NCBI GenBank assembly: GCA_000320545.1
Contig: ADNK01003130.1
Coordinates: forward strand, 51,829 to 115,828
From: Bigelowiella natans CCMP2755
Lineage: Eukaryota > Cercozoa > Chlorarachniophyceae
Reading direction: 5' to 3'
DNA length: 64,000 nucleotides
Under the pieces are notes generated by a model that was given only the letters and a program-made list of their open reading frames with translations, was not told the origin of the DNA and did not search any database. Made by a program: the position numbers and the translations under genes. This document shows, piece after piece, positions 49,309 through 61,372 of this stretch (position 1 is the stretch's first letter; each line of letters starts with the position of its first letter).

Positions 49309-50430
49309 TCATTCCTTTGGGACTTCCCATTGCGTTTTTTGTGTGGCCTCGTTATAGTAGTACACATTTCCCGTGTTTGGATCAACGGCTTCTCGCCATC
49401 CATCCGGCAGCGCAGGCGTAACACAGTACAACAACATCTTCAAAATATTCAAGCTTACTGTCCCATCAGTGTTCGAAGAGTGCGAACGATGAAATTGGAA
49501 AAGCCTGCGTGTGTTCTCAGCGTCGAATGATTTCAGCTTCTTAATTCCCTTGCTTAGCTCGACAAATGTCACTTTACCATCGCCATTACTGTCGAGACTG
49601 GCTAGAAAATCCTTAAAGCTTTTCTTTTCCTCCTCAAGGGCTATAACAAGCTCGGCTGCAACCAAGCTCACTAGCCAGCAGGCATCTGAGCATTCGCCGT
49701 TGTCAAGAACTTGCACAAAAAATTTGCGCATCCCCCCACGAAATTCATTGATGTCGAGACTGCTCGAGTCATCTGTATCAATTCGGAGCCAGAGCTCCTT
49801 TATGCTCATGCCCGTGATAAACGGCTCGGATTTTTTGGGAATAATTTTTCGCAGGACGATCATAAATTCGTCGTAAGTTATTTGCTTGTCATTGTTCCTG
49901 TCGAGTGCGCTGAAGGCTTTATCTAAATCTTCCCAAGCCTCTGAAATCAAACCTACAAGAAGATTCTGCCCATACCGCATTTGGTCCCCGAAAGGAAGCT
50001 TCTTAAAGGCCTGTAACTTTTCTTTCGCTTCCTTCTTACCAAGTTCGTACGTCCCTTGCTTTTGCTGTCGCTTCTTTTCCTCCTCTGCTTTCCTCTGCCT
50101 TTCTTTCTCCCTGGCCTTATACGCAGCTTGTTGTTTCTTATACTCTTCGCGCTTTGTCCAATCTTCTTTCACATTCAAAAGCATCTTCTCAAAATCGTCG
50201 CGCGAAATCGTTGGTCTCCCTGTTTTTCGTTGCGCAATCTGGAAGATTTCCTGAAGAGGACTTCCATTCGGGTCGTTGTAATCGACGCAGTACGCCCTCA
50301 AGCCTCTTCGTCTTAGCTCCGCGTCAACTTCTGCTAAGGTCACTTTTCCATCAAGGTTCTTGTCCGAATATAATGCCAGCTTCTCCTGTTTCAACAGTGC
50401 GTTAGCCAGGCGGTATGCGCTGTAACTCAT
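49309..50430 (-). CDS. EF-hand protein with central coiled coil and C-terminal WW domain
   Basis: A single uninterrupted frame of 373 residues starting with ATG (MSYSAYRLANALL), the only sizeable intronless gene in the window. Four EF-hand loops are visible: SDKNLDGKVTLAE, LDRNNDKQITYDE, IDTDDSSSLDINE and LDSNGDGKVTFVE. The second and fourth are close to canonical. Between the first and second lies a charged Lys/Glu/Gln helix (YKAREKERQRKAEEEKKRQQ). The C-terminus is a WW domain (LPDGWREAVDPNTGNVYYYN...TQWEVPKE) with both signature Trp, which binds Pro-rich peptides. A Ca2+-responsive adaptor is the likely role. The gene could be a retrocopy, but the frame is intact. Confidence 0.88.
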   Translation of the reverse strand: MSYSAYRLANALLKQEKLALYSDKNLDGKVTLAEVDAELRRRGLRAYCVDYNDPNGSPLQEIFQIAQRKTGRPTISRDDFEKMLLNVKEDWTKREEYKKQQAAYKAREKERQRKAEEEKKRQQKQGTYELGKKEAKEKLQAFKKLPFGDQMRYGQNLLVGLISEAWEDLDKAFSALDRNNDKQITYDEFMIVLRKIIPKKSEPFITGMSIKELWLRIDTDDSSSLDINEFRGGMRKFFVQVLDNGECSDACWLVSLVAAELVIALEEEKKSFKDFLASLDSNGDGKVTFVELSKGIKKLKSFDAENTRRLFQFHRSHSSNTDGTVSLNILKMLLYCVTPALPDGWREAVDPNTGNVYYYNEATQKTQWEVPKE

Positions 50431-51468
50431 CGAGGGGTACGGATATCAATTGCTGGATTGTAACGACGAGATTAGTACTCTCGAGATGCATCCGGGGATA
50501 GACAGCTTTCTACCGGTTTTTTTTCAAGGAAGTTTCACTACAGGCCCTGTATCAAATTTCACCCATTTTTTTTAAATATCTGCATTCGAAATCTCATGAC
50601 AAAAAGGACACATTGTGCTTTGGTCTTTTCATTGCTGCAAAGAAGAAATGAAGGATACACGTCGACGGACATTTCGACCCTTACCGAGGAGTAACATTCC
50701 TTGCGACATGATCTCGCAAGCAACGAAGTGGAATTTTGGTCTGTAGATGTCTGGTCAAAATATACCTCTTATTTTCTTTGACTACAGGCGACTCCCACTT
50801 CGATCAAGGCAGTAATAAAACGTGGAAATGCTAGACCATCTACCCTCCGCGACATTTGATTTTTTGAATACGTTCCGGTTGAAATTTAAAGGGCTGTTCG
50901 AATCTAATTTCCGAACAGCAGGTGTTCGTAGATGTCCAAGAATTGCAAACGACAATAAAATATTTCTAACATGGTCCAAAAAATGATGGAATATTTCCCA
51001 AAAGGGCTAAAAATAACATCAGCTTTAAGTCTGAAGCTGAGTAGCTCACTTCTCATAGCTTATCTGGTGCGCAGGGTTGACTTCACTTCACGGATAGGCA
51101 GACTCCACAGGCCAGCTTACCGCCCTCATTCAAATAGAAATAGGATTTTTCACGAGAGAATTCGCTTCCAATAACGCTTTGGTTTGTCATTACCACGTTG
51201 ACGAAGGAGAATTGGTCCCGTAGCGTAAAGAGAAAGAATTTCAAGAACAGATACGTAAGTTAAGACTTAGTCTTCTATTCTGCAGTGTGGGTGGAGTTCC
51301 ACGGAAAGTTTCACAGAATTTCAACGATTGTGTACAAGGCAGCTAGCAGTCCTTTATAAACTATTCTTTGCATCCACTACGGGCATTAACGAAAACGATA
51401 GATAAAAGATTCACATTTAAATAGATTGAATTCCACAATTGAAAGAGTGCTAAAATAGTTCAGAGGAA
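50431..51468. other. Divergent intergenic region
   Basis: About 1 kb between the EF-hand/WW gene (-) and the next plus-strand gene. No supported ORF; presumably holds both promoters. Confidence 0.4.
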
Positions 51469-52786
51469 ATGGGAGAAAGTGCTTCGAAAAATAATGCTGC
51501 ATGGAACCGAGACATTAAGCATAAGGGCCGATGTATCGAACTTCGTCGAGGATATGCTGGTGGGGTTTGCAGCGGAAAGAGAAAAACTAGGCGCTGCAGC
51601 GACAGTAAACGTTACTGCGACGAATGGACCTACGATGATGAGGCAGAGCTAGAGACTCCTGATTTTGATGGACAAATGGAGCCACAGAGAAGAAACAGGA
51701 ACTACACGGCAGCCTTTGGTTACTGTAAAGAGAACTGCAACCCTCCAATGGGTAAGCGCTGCAGGTTAAAAGATGGAAGAGTGAATGATAAGGAAGTCTT
51801 TCATAAGGAGGAAATTGGAGATGAGACAACCACGGAAGGAAAACCTGACGTGAAACTCCATTTAAGCTCATCCACTTCGTTCTCAGATCACTGGGTGAGT
51901 ACCTCTACATTTTTAATTGAGTGAGTGTCATTTCATGGAGTACATGTTGCAGGTTGATCCTACAACTGTGGCGGAACAATGGACAATTTACGTCATCGAT
52001 GAGGTCCTCGGTGGAGAGGAAGAGTGGCTCGTTTGGAACAACGAAAAAGTCAACGGGGTTCTTCGGCGATATAAGGTGGCTCAATCATTCCTTCCAAAAT
52101 CCTCATCTTCGTCACCTCCATTACTAATTCACTTTACTTGTAACATAGGAAGCATATGAGCAAGATGTTGAGCTACAAATCGTATCCAAAAGTAAATGGG
52201 GCAACGAAACCTATGTTAATCTTGATCAAGATGAAACATGGAAACAGCAGGTACCGAAATTATGCTGTTTTTTGCAATTATGGTGGTGCGTGATCGCGGC
52301 GGTACTGCTGCTTGAGAAGAAAGGAAGATAATATTTTAATGCGCTACATTTGCTCTAGTTATTCTCTGGAATGAGTCAATTTGATGATTTTGGTCTTCCT
52401 CATCAATTTAGGTTAAGAATAAATGTAAAATCTACAAAAAATTTACATTCCCCAAAGAGGAAAAACGTCAGGAGAACTTTAATGCAACGGTTGTTTCCAG
52501 CCCCTCCACTTCTTCCTATGGCCATCCGGTGTCATTTCGAAATAGCGCAGCGTCGACTTTGTTTATTCCTGCAAATCATGAGTTACACCAGCGAAACTCA
52601 TTCGCCTCAGTCCGTGCGATGGGTCCTTTGAAGAAAGATGACTCTGCTCATGGAAAGGAGGGTAGCCTCACAATGATGATCCCATCCTCTAGATTAGAGC
52701 TATGTCAAACACCACTAGACTTAAATAGTACCAGCGCGTCCATGATGCAATATGCGGTTCCAGTCGCTTGTACTTCAATGTTATAG
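51469..52786 (+). CDS. Unrecognised basic protein, four exons
   Basis: Exons 51469-51894, 51953-52075, 52149-52250 and 52412-52786 join in phase 0 throughout, giving 341 residues. The N-terminal half is basic with spaced Cys (KHKGRCIELRRGYAGGVCSG, then RCSDSKRYCDEW and YCKENCNPPMGKRC), which could bind zinc or DNA. The second exon encodes a compact hydrophobic segment (QWTIYVIDEVLGGEEEWLVW). The C-terminus is Ser/Thr-rich and looks disordered. I recognise no family. Introns are 58-161 nt. Confidence 0.65.
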
Positions 52787-53640
52787 CGATAGTAATTCTT
52801 TCAATCGTATATCTTACATGCTCAGGGAGCATTAGAGAGAATCTCATGTACAGCAATATAACTATTTGTTCATCTTTACCCGTCCTTCCGTCTGTCCGTC
52901 CAATTCTGTTTATCTGGCCTTCTCCTCAAGCACCCCATCCTGTTAGCCAGTGTAAAATGTTTATGTGTTTGCTGTGGAATGAGAAAGAGTGTTGTGCATT
53001 AGTGTTCTATAAATATAAGGATAGAAGGCTCTTTCGATGATAATTTATAATGTATACCTGAGATATATGACCTTGGCATACTTTAGCTAAAGCAGGGTGA
53101 AGTTATATTATCCGTGTCAAAAGAAATAGATTCAAAATCGAAGCTTGCTTTCTCCATATATTTCTACATTCTAAATTATCAATCACGAATAATATAGCTT
53201 ATGCTACACACAATCGTGAGCTATTATACCGCTTGGATAATTTAAAATAAATATTTAAATAATACCAATTCATCATCATTATAATATTGCGCATGCATCG
53301 TTCTCATTTGATGAAGTCATGCTGTTAATGTACTGGTTTGACAATTGTGGCAAAATATCATCATCGCTCGTACACATTGTCAGGGGCGGTCTGCAAGGAT
53401 CTCGATGTAATTCAGCGCGCACAACATGCGCATGTGTGAAAGGAGTGGTGGCGTAGTGCACCATGCGGCATATAACACAATGCACACTTACTACGTCTAG
53501 ACGTGCATTAGACTCAGCAACATGCCATGGTGTACATGCATCTATTTGTCCTAAACGACAAGCATGTGCTAGCCTTTTTGATGTTTCACATCAGGTGTTA
53601 TTAAATAACATCTTGCGGTAAATTTTGCTTGTTGCACTAC
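52787..53640. other. AT-rich intergenic spacer
   Basis: No supported gene. Confidence 0.4.
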
Positions 53641-53701
53641 TCCTTTTTTGCCACCTCAATCGAAGCTTTCTCATTGTATGGCTCTGTGGGAAATTGAACA
53701 G

Positions 53702-54171
53702 GAATTAGAAAATTTTGGTAACCTGTATGAGGAAGTGACCTTTTATAGACAGTTCTTCGCTTTTGAAACCTGGTCGTATTCGTATGGCCTTGCGGAAAGT
53801 CCCATCCCTACGCAATACACATACGTCGATTTGAGCAGACTAGGATAGGAGCCAAGGCCAAGTGCCGAACAGGTAAATATTACTTTCTACGAGTCCCTGC
53901 TATGACAGTTGTGTCTCCTAGTTTCTTTCGTTGTGTTCTTTTGAGTGAGATGGAACGACTGGAGGTATGACTTGGCAGAAGGGGGCTGGATGGTGGCTTT
54001 GAAGCTGCGGATGCTGCTGTGAGCGCCAACCTTGAGGAGTTTTCGCGCATTGATTTTGAGGGGTGGGATTCATTTGTAAACATGACCGATGCTACTGGTC
54101 TTGGTGACGACGATGATGACGACGGCGACGATGTTGATGGTGACGACAACTTGGTTGCGGAATCGGTCTGA
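53702..54171 (+). CDS. Unrecognised acidic protein, two separate exons
   Basis: A first coding-like stretch (about 53702-53848) reads ELENFGNLYEEVTFYRQFF...TWSYSYGLAE after the acceptor at about 53701. A second, 53979-54171, starts after an acceptor, reads GLDGGFEAADAAVSANLEEF...RIDFEGWDSFVNMTD and ends in an Asp-rich tail and TGA. I could not join the two in phase, so they may be exons of one gene with a missing piece or belong to two genes. No family recognised. Confidence 0.4.
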
Positions 54172-54399
54172 TGCGACACATATCAATGATGAAGAAACTC
54201 TGTATGAATCACCCAGTCCTATTCCCACTGTAAAGTTACTAAGTCCTCACCTCATCCGTGGAGTCCCAGACATGTGGCAATGGTGGGGTAGGCGGTGTTG
54301 GTGCATAGCTTTGAGAAGAAGCATGTCCAGTCATAGCCCTTAATGACGGCAGCACATCAGGCTGTTTCCTAATTAATCTCGGCTATCAGCGGAAGGGAG

Positions 54400-55824
54400 T
54401 TAGAAGTTCATCAAGAAATATTTAGGGTACCCGTATTGTGTACAAGCGACGAGGGTCATTCGTTTCTTAGCCTCCGAGCGTGCTACATCTAAAGGGGATT
54501 CGCCATTTGCATTTGGCCTGAAGAGGGAAGCCTGAGATATGTAGAAAATGGACGTAAATTCATGGTTATGATGATGATGATGATGATGATGATGCATGCT
54601 GATGATAGTAATGGCGTGATGGTGATGATGGTAATGAATTACAGCGTAATAAATACTAATGGCGAAGAGGTAGAAACAAACAGATCACCTTCGCTTCGAG
54701 CAAAAGCTTCACAACTGCAGTTTGCCCACCTCGAGCTGGTGATAGTCGATGAAAGTAAGAAATGTGTAAATGAGATTTTATTAATTCACGAACAATCATG
54801 TACATGCATACAGCATGAGCTTTACCAGCTGTGTGAAGTGGAGTCTCTCCATGAGCGCTATCACAATCGACGTGCACCGAACTCTGCAGCAGTAACTCCG
54901 CCTTGCAATAATTAAAGACGTGCATACTATCACAGGGCGTTATTTGAAGGGAATAAGGCTCTTCTTACCACTTTTATGCTTCCGTGACTGCACGCCACAT
55001 GCAAAGGAGTTAATCCCTCATTATTCACTGAAGACGAGTATGCAACGCGCGCGTACACACAAACACGAAAATACAAACAAACAAAAGCAAATGCGCATAG
55101 TCCATGATTATAATCCTGATTTGTAGTAATCTATATGTACTGTGGCGATGACGCTTGCTTTTATTTCAGCTAGCACCGATTGGGTTGTTACTGACTTATT
55201 GAGACGTTCGCCTTGGAGGTGATGAGAGCCCTCGAAACGCCAAAATTATCCTTTTTGGCAGTATGGTGAAGCGGGGTATCGCCCATTACATCCCGGGCAT
55301 CGACTGGTAAGCCCCCCTGAATTAACTTCGCGGCGACCTGAACGAAGCAAACCCACATACACTCATTCGCCATGTAAACGCGTACGTATATGTTAATTTT
55401 CATAATTGCTAATGTGAATATGGAACATGTAAAATTATGTGTATGGTTACTACGCTTTAGAAGGCATGGTTGGAGAGGGAGAGAGGGAAAAAAACATTAA
55501 TTTAACAAATTTTCGCACAAATTAACAAAGCACCTGCTCGTTTCCTACTTGGGCTGCGACATGAAGTACCTGCAACATATCACACACGGTGATACATCGT
55601 ATTCTCCGAGCAAGCATGAAAGAGAAGCTTACAAGGCGCGAATGTCGAGTAGCATTTGCACGCTTCTTCATCTCGTACGTCGAAACCTGAGTAAGTGATT
55701 AGAACCAAACACCCGATGTAGATTGTAGAGCTGCCACCTGATCTATATAATTTCGTTTGGCGAATTGCTTTTTCGGTGGCGGGCTTGGACCTCCACCGTA
55801 TCTCTTCAGCTTCTTCATCGCAAC
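54400..55824 (-). CDS. Ankyrin-repeat protein (5' end not fixed)
   Basis: Eight minus-strand exons join in phase: 55824-55738, 55686-55633, 55569-55534, 55337-55196, 55027-54969, 54901-54826, 54735-54689 and 54531-54400 (stop TAA). Successive ankyrin repeats are visible: VLHVAAQVGNEQ, GLPVDARDVMGDTPLHHTA, NNEGLTPLHVACSHGSIKV, VDCDSAHGETPLHTAARGG and PNANGESPLDVARSEA. Ankyrin repeats bind partner proteins; the partner is unknown. The first exon listed encodes a basic Pro-rich segment (YGGGPSPPPKKQFAKRNY). A further upstream exon near 56055-56118 (DLPRYFLPDIIANVAAPARS) probably belongs to the gene but was not joined. Many introns fall within repeats at similar positions, as in genes grown by exon duplication. 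Confidence 0.75.
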
Positions 55825-55920
55825 CTGAGATCTGATCAACGGACGTGACCAAGGCGAATAAATCACAAAATGCACAGAGACTCTCTTATCATCCAGTGTA
55901 TGAGATAATCTGCAGTTAAT

Positions 55921-55959
55921 CGCACACACACACACACACACACACACGCGCGCGCGCAG
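55921..55959. repeat. (CA)n(CG)n microsatellite
   Basis: Upstream of the first confirmed ankyrin exon, probably in an intron. Confidence 0.85.
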
Positions 55960-56280
55960 GGGGGAGGTACAAGTTTCAACGTCTGGCGTTCCGATGATGT
56001 ATTTATTATTGTGACGAGAAGAAGGAATTTATTAGATATTATCTCGATAGAATACTGACCCAAAATACGAAATGAGCGAGCAGGGGCCGCAACATTTGCA
56101 ATAATATCCGGCAAGAAATATCGTGGAAGGTCTTCCAGCTATGAGTGGTAGCTCAAGAGCCATTTCTACACAACGTCGTAGTCAAATGTATGTCGTATGA
56201 GCAAAACCCGTCTGTATTTTTTTGGCACCGGAACATTTCTATTTTTCGAGCCAGAGAGCACAGCCTATCACGTAGGTGCC

Positions 56281-58170
56281 ATGGAAGAGCCCATGGAAGA
56301 GCTGCGCGAAGGTCAGTGAGAGAGGGTTGGGAGGAGAATTTCGTGGTGGATAATTTGGCTGCATGCGATGGGTAAAAGGGTGGAAAGAAAAGCGGGGGGG
56401 GTCGGTCTGGATTAACACAGAAAAGAGGCACGTGTCGAATCTTGGTCAATTTTTAATATCGTTCTTAGCTGCGAAGAAGCTTGAAGATGGCGCAGAAGTT
56501 GCAGGACCGTACCGCGAGGGAAAGACTTTTATTACTAAATCGTGTTTAAAACGGTATCTTGAAGCAAACAATGGCGACTCGAAATTGGCATTGGTAGGCT
56601 CAACAACATCGATCGCACCATCAGCTATTTAATATTGCATTTTAATTAGACCCAGCTTCAACAGACTACCAAATGGAGAAAATCATACAAACCATGGGAT
56701 CCGTGTCCAAAATGTCTAAAGAATCCAATGTCTCATAATTTGCGAGTAGTAGGCTTCGATGCAAAAAACCGAGCGGTACGCTGTATCATATATATAAGAA
56801 TCCAATGTCTCATAATTTGCGAGTAGTAGGCTTCGATGCAAAAAACCGAGCGGTACGCTGTATCATATATCTTACCTCGTTGTGTGCCTGGATTGCATGT
56901 GACTGTGCTTATTAAAACACTACTGCATGTTCTGGATTTCATATCCGCTTATGAATCCTTCGAATTCATACTTCCAGGTAATATATACATGCTTCTCACA
57001 AGCTCATGATAGGTGAGGTTTTCTCTTTGCAAATGACGATCCAGATAGAACTGTGACGGCGTCGATACATTTTGACTTGAAAGATGCATCACAGGACACA
57101 TATATTAATAGATCAAGGTTTAATTTGGTCTCATTTCCACTTGGATTTCATACTTAGCCCCTCCACTTTATGCAACATGTTAAATTTGTGGGATAATCCG
57201 ACCGTATATTGGGATTATGTATAAATATATGAAAGATGGGACGCAGATACAAATCTCAAGCATTTAAGCTGGGTCCTAGAACAAGCTGCGCCACTGATGG
57301 AGAAGGTATGGGAATGTCTTGCTAAAAAGGGAATGCATCAATCACAAATATACGGTTTTGATCATACGTTTGAAAATCGAAATTCTGTTTTTCTATGGAA
57401 TTAATGTAAACGTGGGCGTGTTTGCGTGAATGGTACTTCGTGTTTGTGTGTGTTTTGTCTATTGTTGCTTCAGCGGGGTGCCCAGAAATGGACATGGATT
57501 AGCGATTTTCATGGATTTTCAACCTCTGATTGCTCACCAAAGTCCATGATGCTTGTGAAAAGGTATTATTGGCGATGGTGTTTCTTTCGTATTTTGCCAT
57601 GGTATTTCATTTTATTTGTACTATTTCATTCCGTAGGATGCTTGCTCATTACCCCGAACGCCTCTTCAAAGCCGTTATGCTAGATGCTCCGTGGATATTC
57701 AATGGATTATGGAATATGGTGGCGACTAAGTGCGATGAGAAATGATGGTGTAGCTTTCTTTCAGACAGTTTGCTCTTCAGGTTTCCCCGCTTCTCGAACA
57801 ACGCACAAGAGACAAAGTATCATTTGTGAAGGTATATCAGAGATGATGAGAGGGGAGAGGGGGGGGGAGGGAGGAGGGGGGCAGGCATGGACGAATAAGT
57901 CAGAAATTGACAGAACGAACAATAAAATTCTCGATGTCAGTCTCATGAACTTTCGGATTGGAGCAAAAGCATAGATGCCGGTGAGGAATTAGCTCATTTC
58001 CTACATTCTGAGATCCAAAGTAATCGTCAAGACCCTTCCTTCTGGAAAGACGAAGGTAAAGAGGAGGGATCATCGCCACAGGGTAAGAAATATTGGATTC
58101 CAAACCAGAAAACGGGCGTTGATATCGTTATTCAGAAGGAGGCCGCGAGTAAAGACAAATTAAAAAGTAC

Positions 58171-58203
<33 letters not shown>

Positions 58204-58537
58204 TAACTATATGCCGCTCGATCGAATACTTTGTTTAAGATTCTTTGCGAACGGTAATCTGGCCACAATAGACATACGTATATATGATATATAATATATA
58301 TACTGTGGCTTGTATGACAATAGACATACGTACATATGATATATATTATATATTTTATATGTACTGTGTCTATAGTGGGTTTACTGTATACATGTTTTAT
58401 AGACAATGAGTAAACGCTTTCTGCTTTCGATATCTACAGGCCAGAAGCCATCTCCAGTGACAGACTTTAGGGCCACTGCGCAAGTTGCAAAAGACAGCGG
58501 ATGCACAAAAATTCTTTTCCAATACTCGCTTTCTTAG
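56281..58537 (+). CDS. CRAL-TRIO (Sec14-like) lipid-transfer protein
   Basis: Ten exons: 56281-56311, 56469-56593, 56650-56775, 56978-57012, 57236-57305, 57474-57562, 57637-57718, 57781-57831, 57975-58166 and 58440-58537. All join in phase except 57831/57975, where a small exon may be missing. The family order is clear: an N-terminal helical part (TFITKSCLKRYLEANNGD, TTKWRKSYKPWD), then GFDAKNRAVIYTCFSQAHDR, KWTWISDFHGFSTSDC, HYPERLFKAVMLDAPWIF and TRDKVSFVK. These proteins shuttle phosphoinositides or other lipids between membranes. The tail is charged and likely disordered. The third exon ends at the first copy of a 77-bp tandem duplication, which also copies its splice donor. Confidence 0.88.
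56719..56872 (+). repeat. Tandem duplication, 77-bp period, spanning an exon end and splice donor
   Basis: Bases 56719-56793 recur without change at 56796-56870. The unit holds the end of the CRAL-TRIO third exon (encoding NLRVVGFDAKNRA), the donor GCG/GTACGC and the first bases of the intron. Near-perfect identity means it is recent. Confidence 0.95.
58170..58203. repeat. (CA)n microsatellite, last CRAL-TRIO intron
   Basis: CA run just after the splice donor. An imperfect pair of TAGACATACGTA units follows at about 58270 and 58320. Confidence 0.85.
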
Positions 58538-59022
58538 ACGTGAAACGTAACAACACTTGTTACCTCTACGCTGTACATCATTAACTGTACGATGTATTTC
58601 ACAATGCACAAAATGCATGTGTAGCGTGTTGCACATTGCTGCTAATTCATGTTTCATCTCATGCACAGAAGCACAGTCTACATTGCTCTAGAGCTTCACA
58701 TGATTCATCACAGCGCGCGTTAGTCATAGTCGCTAGGCGTAGGAGATGTACGTACATGTAGCGCAAATGGTTGAACAGAAATCATTTCTTTGCATGTTAT
58801 TTTCTCTTTAATGATGTGAAGTAATTTAGCCCGACAGCGACAGACGTTCGCATTGCTACTACGCTACTACGCTGTATCTACAACACTACTATTATTCTTA
58901 TCATCACAACCTACTTAGATGACACAACAGTGTCACCAGACCGTAGAATGAACATTCGTAAACGAATATCTGAGAAGCAGATGAAAGGTAGATAGAGAAA
59001 GGATGATGCATGGTAATGTCTA
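58538..59022. other. Convergent intergenic spacer
   Basis: Between the CRAL-TRIO (+) and RCC1/coiled-coil (-) genes. No supported gene. Confidence 0.4.
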
Positions 59023-61325
59023 TCATGGTCCCACTTCGTCTTCCGCGCGCTTCCTCGCTGAGAGCCTCATCTGCGGCTTAACAATCTCCCACGCACGACT
59101 GATCTTCTCCCTGAGAAGCTCCAGAGCTGTGTACAAGTCCTCTTCATACTCTTCGTCCTCGCCCGTCGCGATCTGCACCCCAGCGAGCAAGGAGTTGACA
59201 CCCTCTTTGATGACGAGCATCCTATTGTCAATGCCTAATTTGTGAAAGGAGAGAGTCAGATATGATAGGAATATGAAAAGGTTGGTGTTAATACCATCGC
59301 CTGAACTACAATACTGAATGTGAAAGATGCTACACAATAGCATGCCACCTACCCTCGCACTCAGAGACGAGCTTCTTGACACGCTTAGCCTCGCCTGCAA
59401 TATCCTGCTCCTTCGTGCTGACGTCCCGCCATTTGGAAAGCTTGAATGAGCTCTTCCTCTCTTCTATCTCCTTAATAACCTTGGCCTTGGCTTTCTCCAA
59501 AGTCTTCACCTTGTCTTTCTTCGCCTGGATGTCCTGCACGAGGTCCGATGCGATTTTGTCGTTGCTCTTGAACTTATCAATGATGTCCTTTGGCTCGTTC
59601 AGCCCTATTAGATAGATAGAGAGAAAGAACGAAGTCGGCAGGCTTAGTATTACAGACGATTTCATACAAATGCTGTAAAGTATCATCAGTACCTGTGGCC
59701 TCGGAGAGCTTACGGAATCGGCTAATGTACTTCGCGACGTTCTTCTCGCACTTCTCCTTCTCCTTTTGAATCTGCTCAGCCTCCTTCTTCTTCTCGTCGT
59801 GCTCAATGATGAGCTTGCGTATGCGTTTCATCTTCCGCTCATTGCGCTTCGCCTCCCGTTCCATCTGGCTCTGTTTGGCGACTTTCTTTGCCTTCGCCGT
59901 CGAGTTCATCATCTGGCGGTACCGTGCGAGCTGCTCTCCGGCGAAGTTGGTGAAGGAACGAATGTCTTTCGAGAAGTTCCCGATCTCATCTTGGATGTGG
60001 TTACGCTGGCCGTTTACGCGCGTACACACCTTTGTCAGCTTTGTGATCAACCGATTGTATTCTCGGACCATTTGCCTGAGGGAGGAGGAGGAGGAGGACC
60101 ACAGAATAAGAGACACGACAAAATGTGATTCAGTAAGATTGCACGCTTACTCAAGTTTACTACACATTACATCGAGGAGATGGGGACGAAAGGAATTCTG
60201 ATAGCGGATATTTGTTCTAGTGCTGAAGAGAGTGTTGAATGCAAGTATTTAGCATGACTAACCTGAGATTGTCGATGCTCTTGGATGTGGTGATGTTCTC
60301 TTCCTTCATACGGATGATATACAGATTGTAGTTGGTTTTGTTCTCCTCAGTCTCCATCAACTGCGTGTCCTTGGTGACGAGCTTCATCTTTAGTTTGTCA
60401 AGCTTGGTTTTGTTTATTATCTTGAGTTTCATATCGTCCTGAGTAGGTCGCATGAAGGAGAGTTCCCTCGACAACTTATTGTGCTGCTTCATAAGCAATT
60501 TGTTATCTTCGGAGAGGCGGTTGAACTCCTTTTTCTTCTCGTACACCTGAGGAGGGCGGGGTTAATAGCTCTACTTATTGATGTTCGCGAGAAAAATAAG
60601 TACAATAAACTAGCAACACAAGGGGGAAAAAAGAAGTTCTTCTTTGCCATAGAGACTTGTTTCACCGCCCCTCCCCTCCCTCCCCTTAGTTACATACCGC
60701 TACCACCACATTCACGGCAAAAGCTCAGCACACTTTCTACCTCTTTAAGAATCTTGTTGAAGTTGGGCTTGACGACAGACAGCCCGCTACTTTTGAATTG
60801 CTCTGCTTTCTTCTTCACCTCGAGCAGGCTCTTTTGCGTGGTTTCCATGAATCCAATGCGCGGCATCAGTGGCTGGAAGGGTAAGTCCTCCCCAGCACCG
60901 TCCCCATCCTTTTCGGATCGGCCTGACATTACGGGGACGAATGAAGCCTTTTTCCTTCCAGCTGCGCCCTGCTTTTTCTTCAGGTTGCCTTCCTTCCTGG
61001 CACGCTCCTTGTCCTCCTCAATTTCACGCTGCCGAATGTTGCGGACCTGGGCGAATTATCAGGAATCAAATATGGATCTTGAAAAATTGATGTGCTTTGG
61101 GTAATAGGCTTGCTACCTTCTTCTGTGCGTTCTTTAGCGTTTTGACCATATCTTCAATCTGCTCACGCATTTGGATGGACTCTAGCTGCACTGTCAGCAG
61201 TTTCTTTTGCTGCTCATCTGCCTTTCGCTGAGCCTGAGGGAGGGTTCAGAGAACAGCATAAATATAGCGTAGCATAGACAGGAAGCATGTGTAGCTGTCA
61301 TCAAAAGCATTCAAGTTTGTCAGAA

Positions 61326-61372
<47 letters not shown>

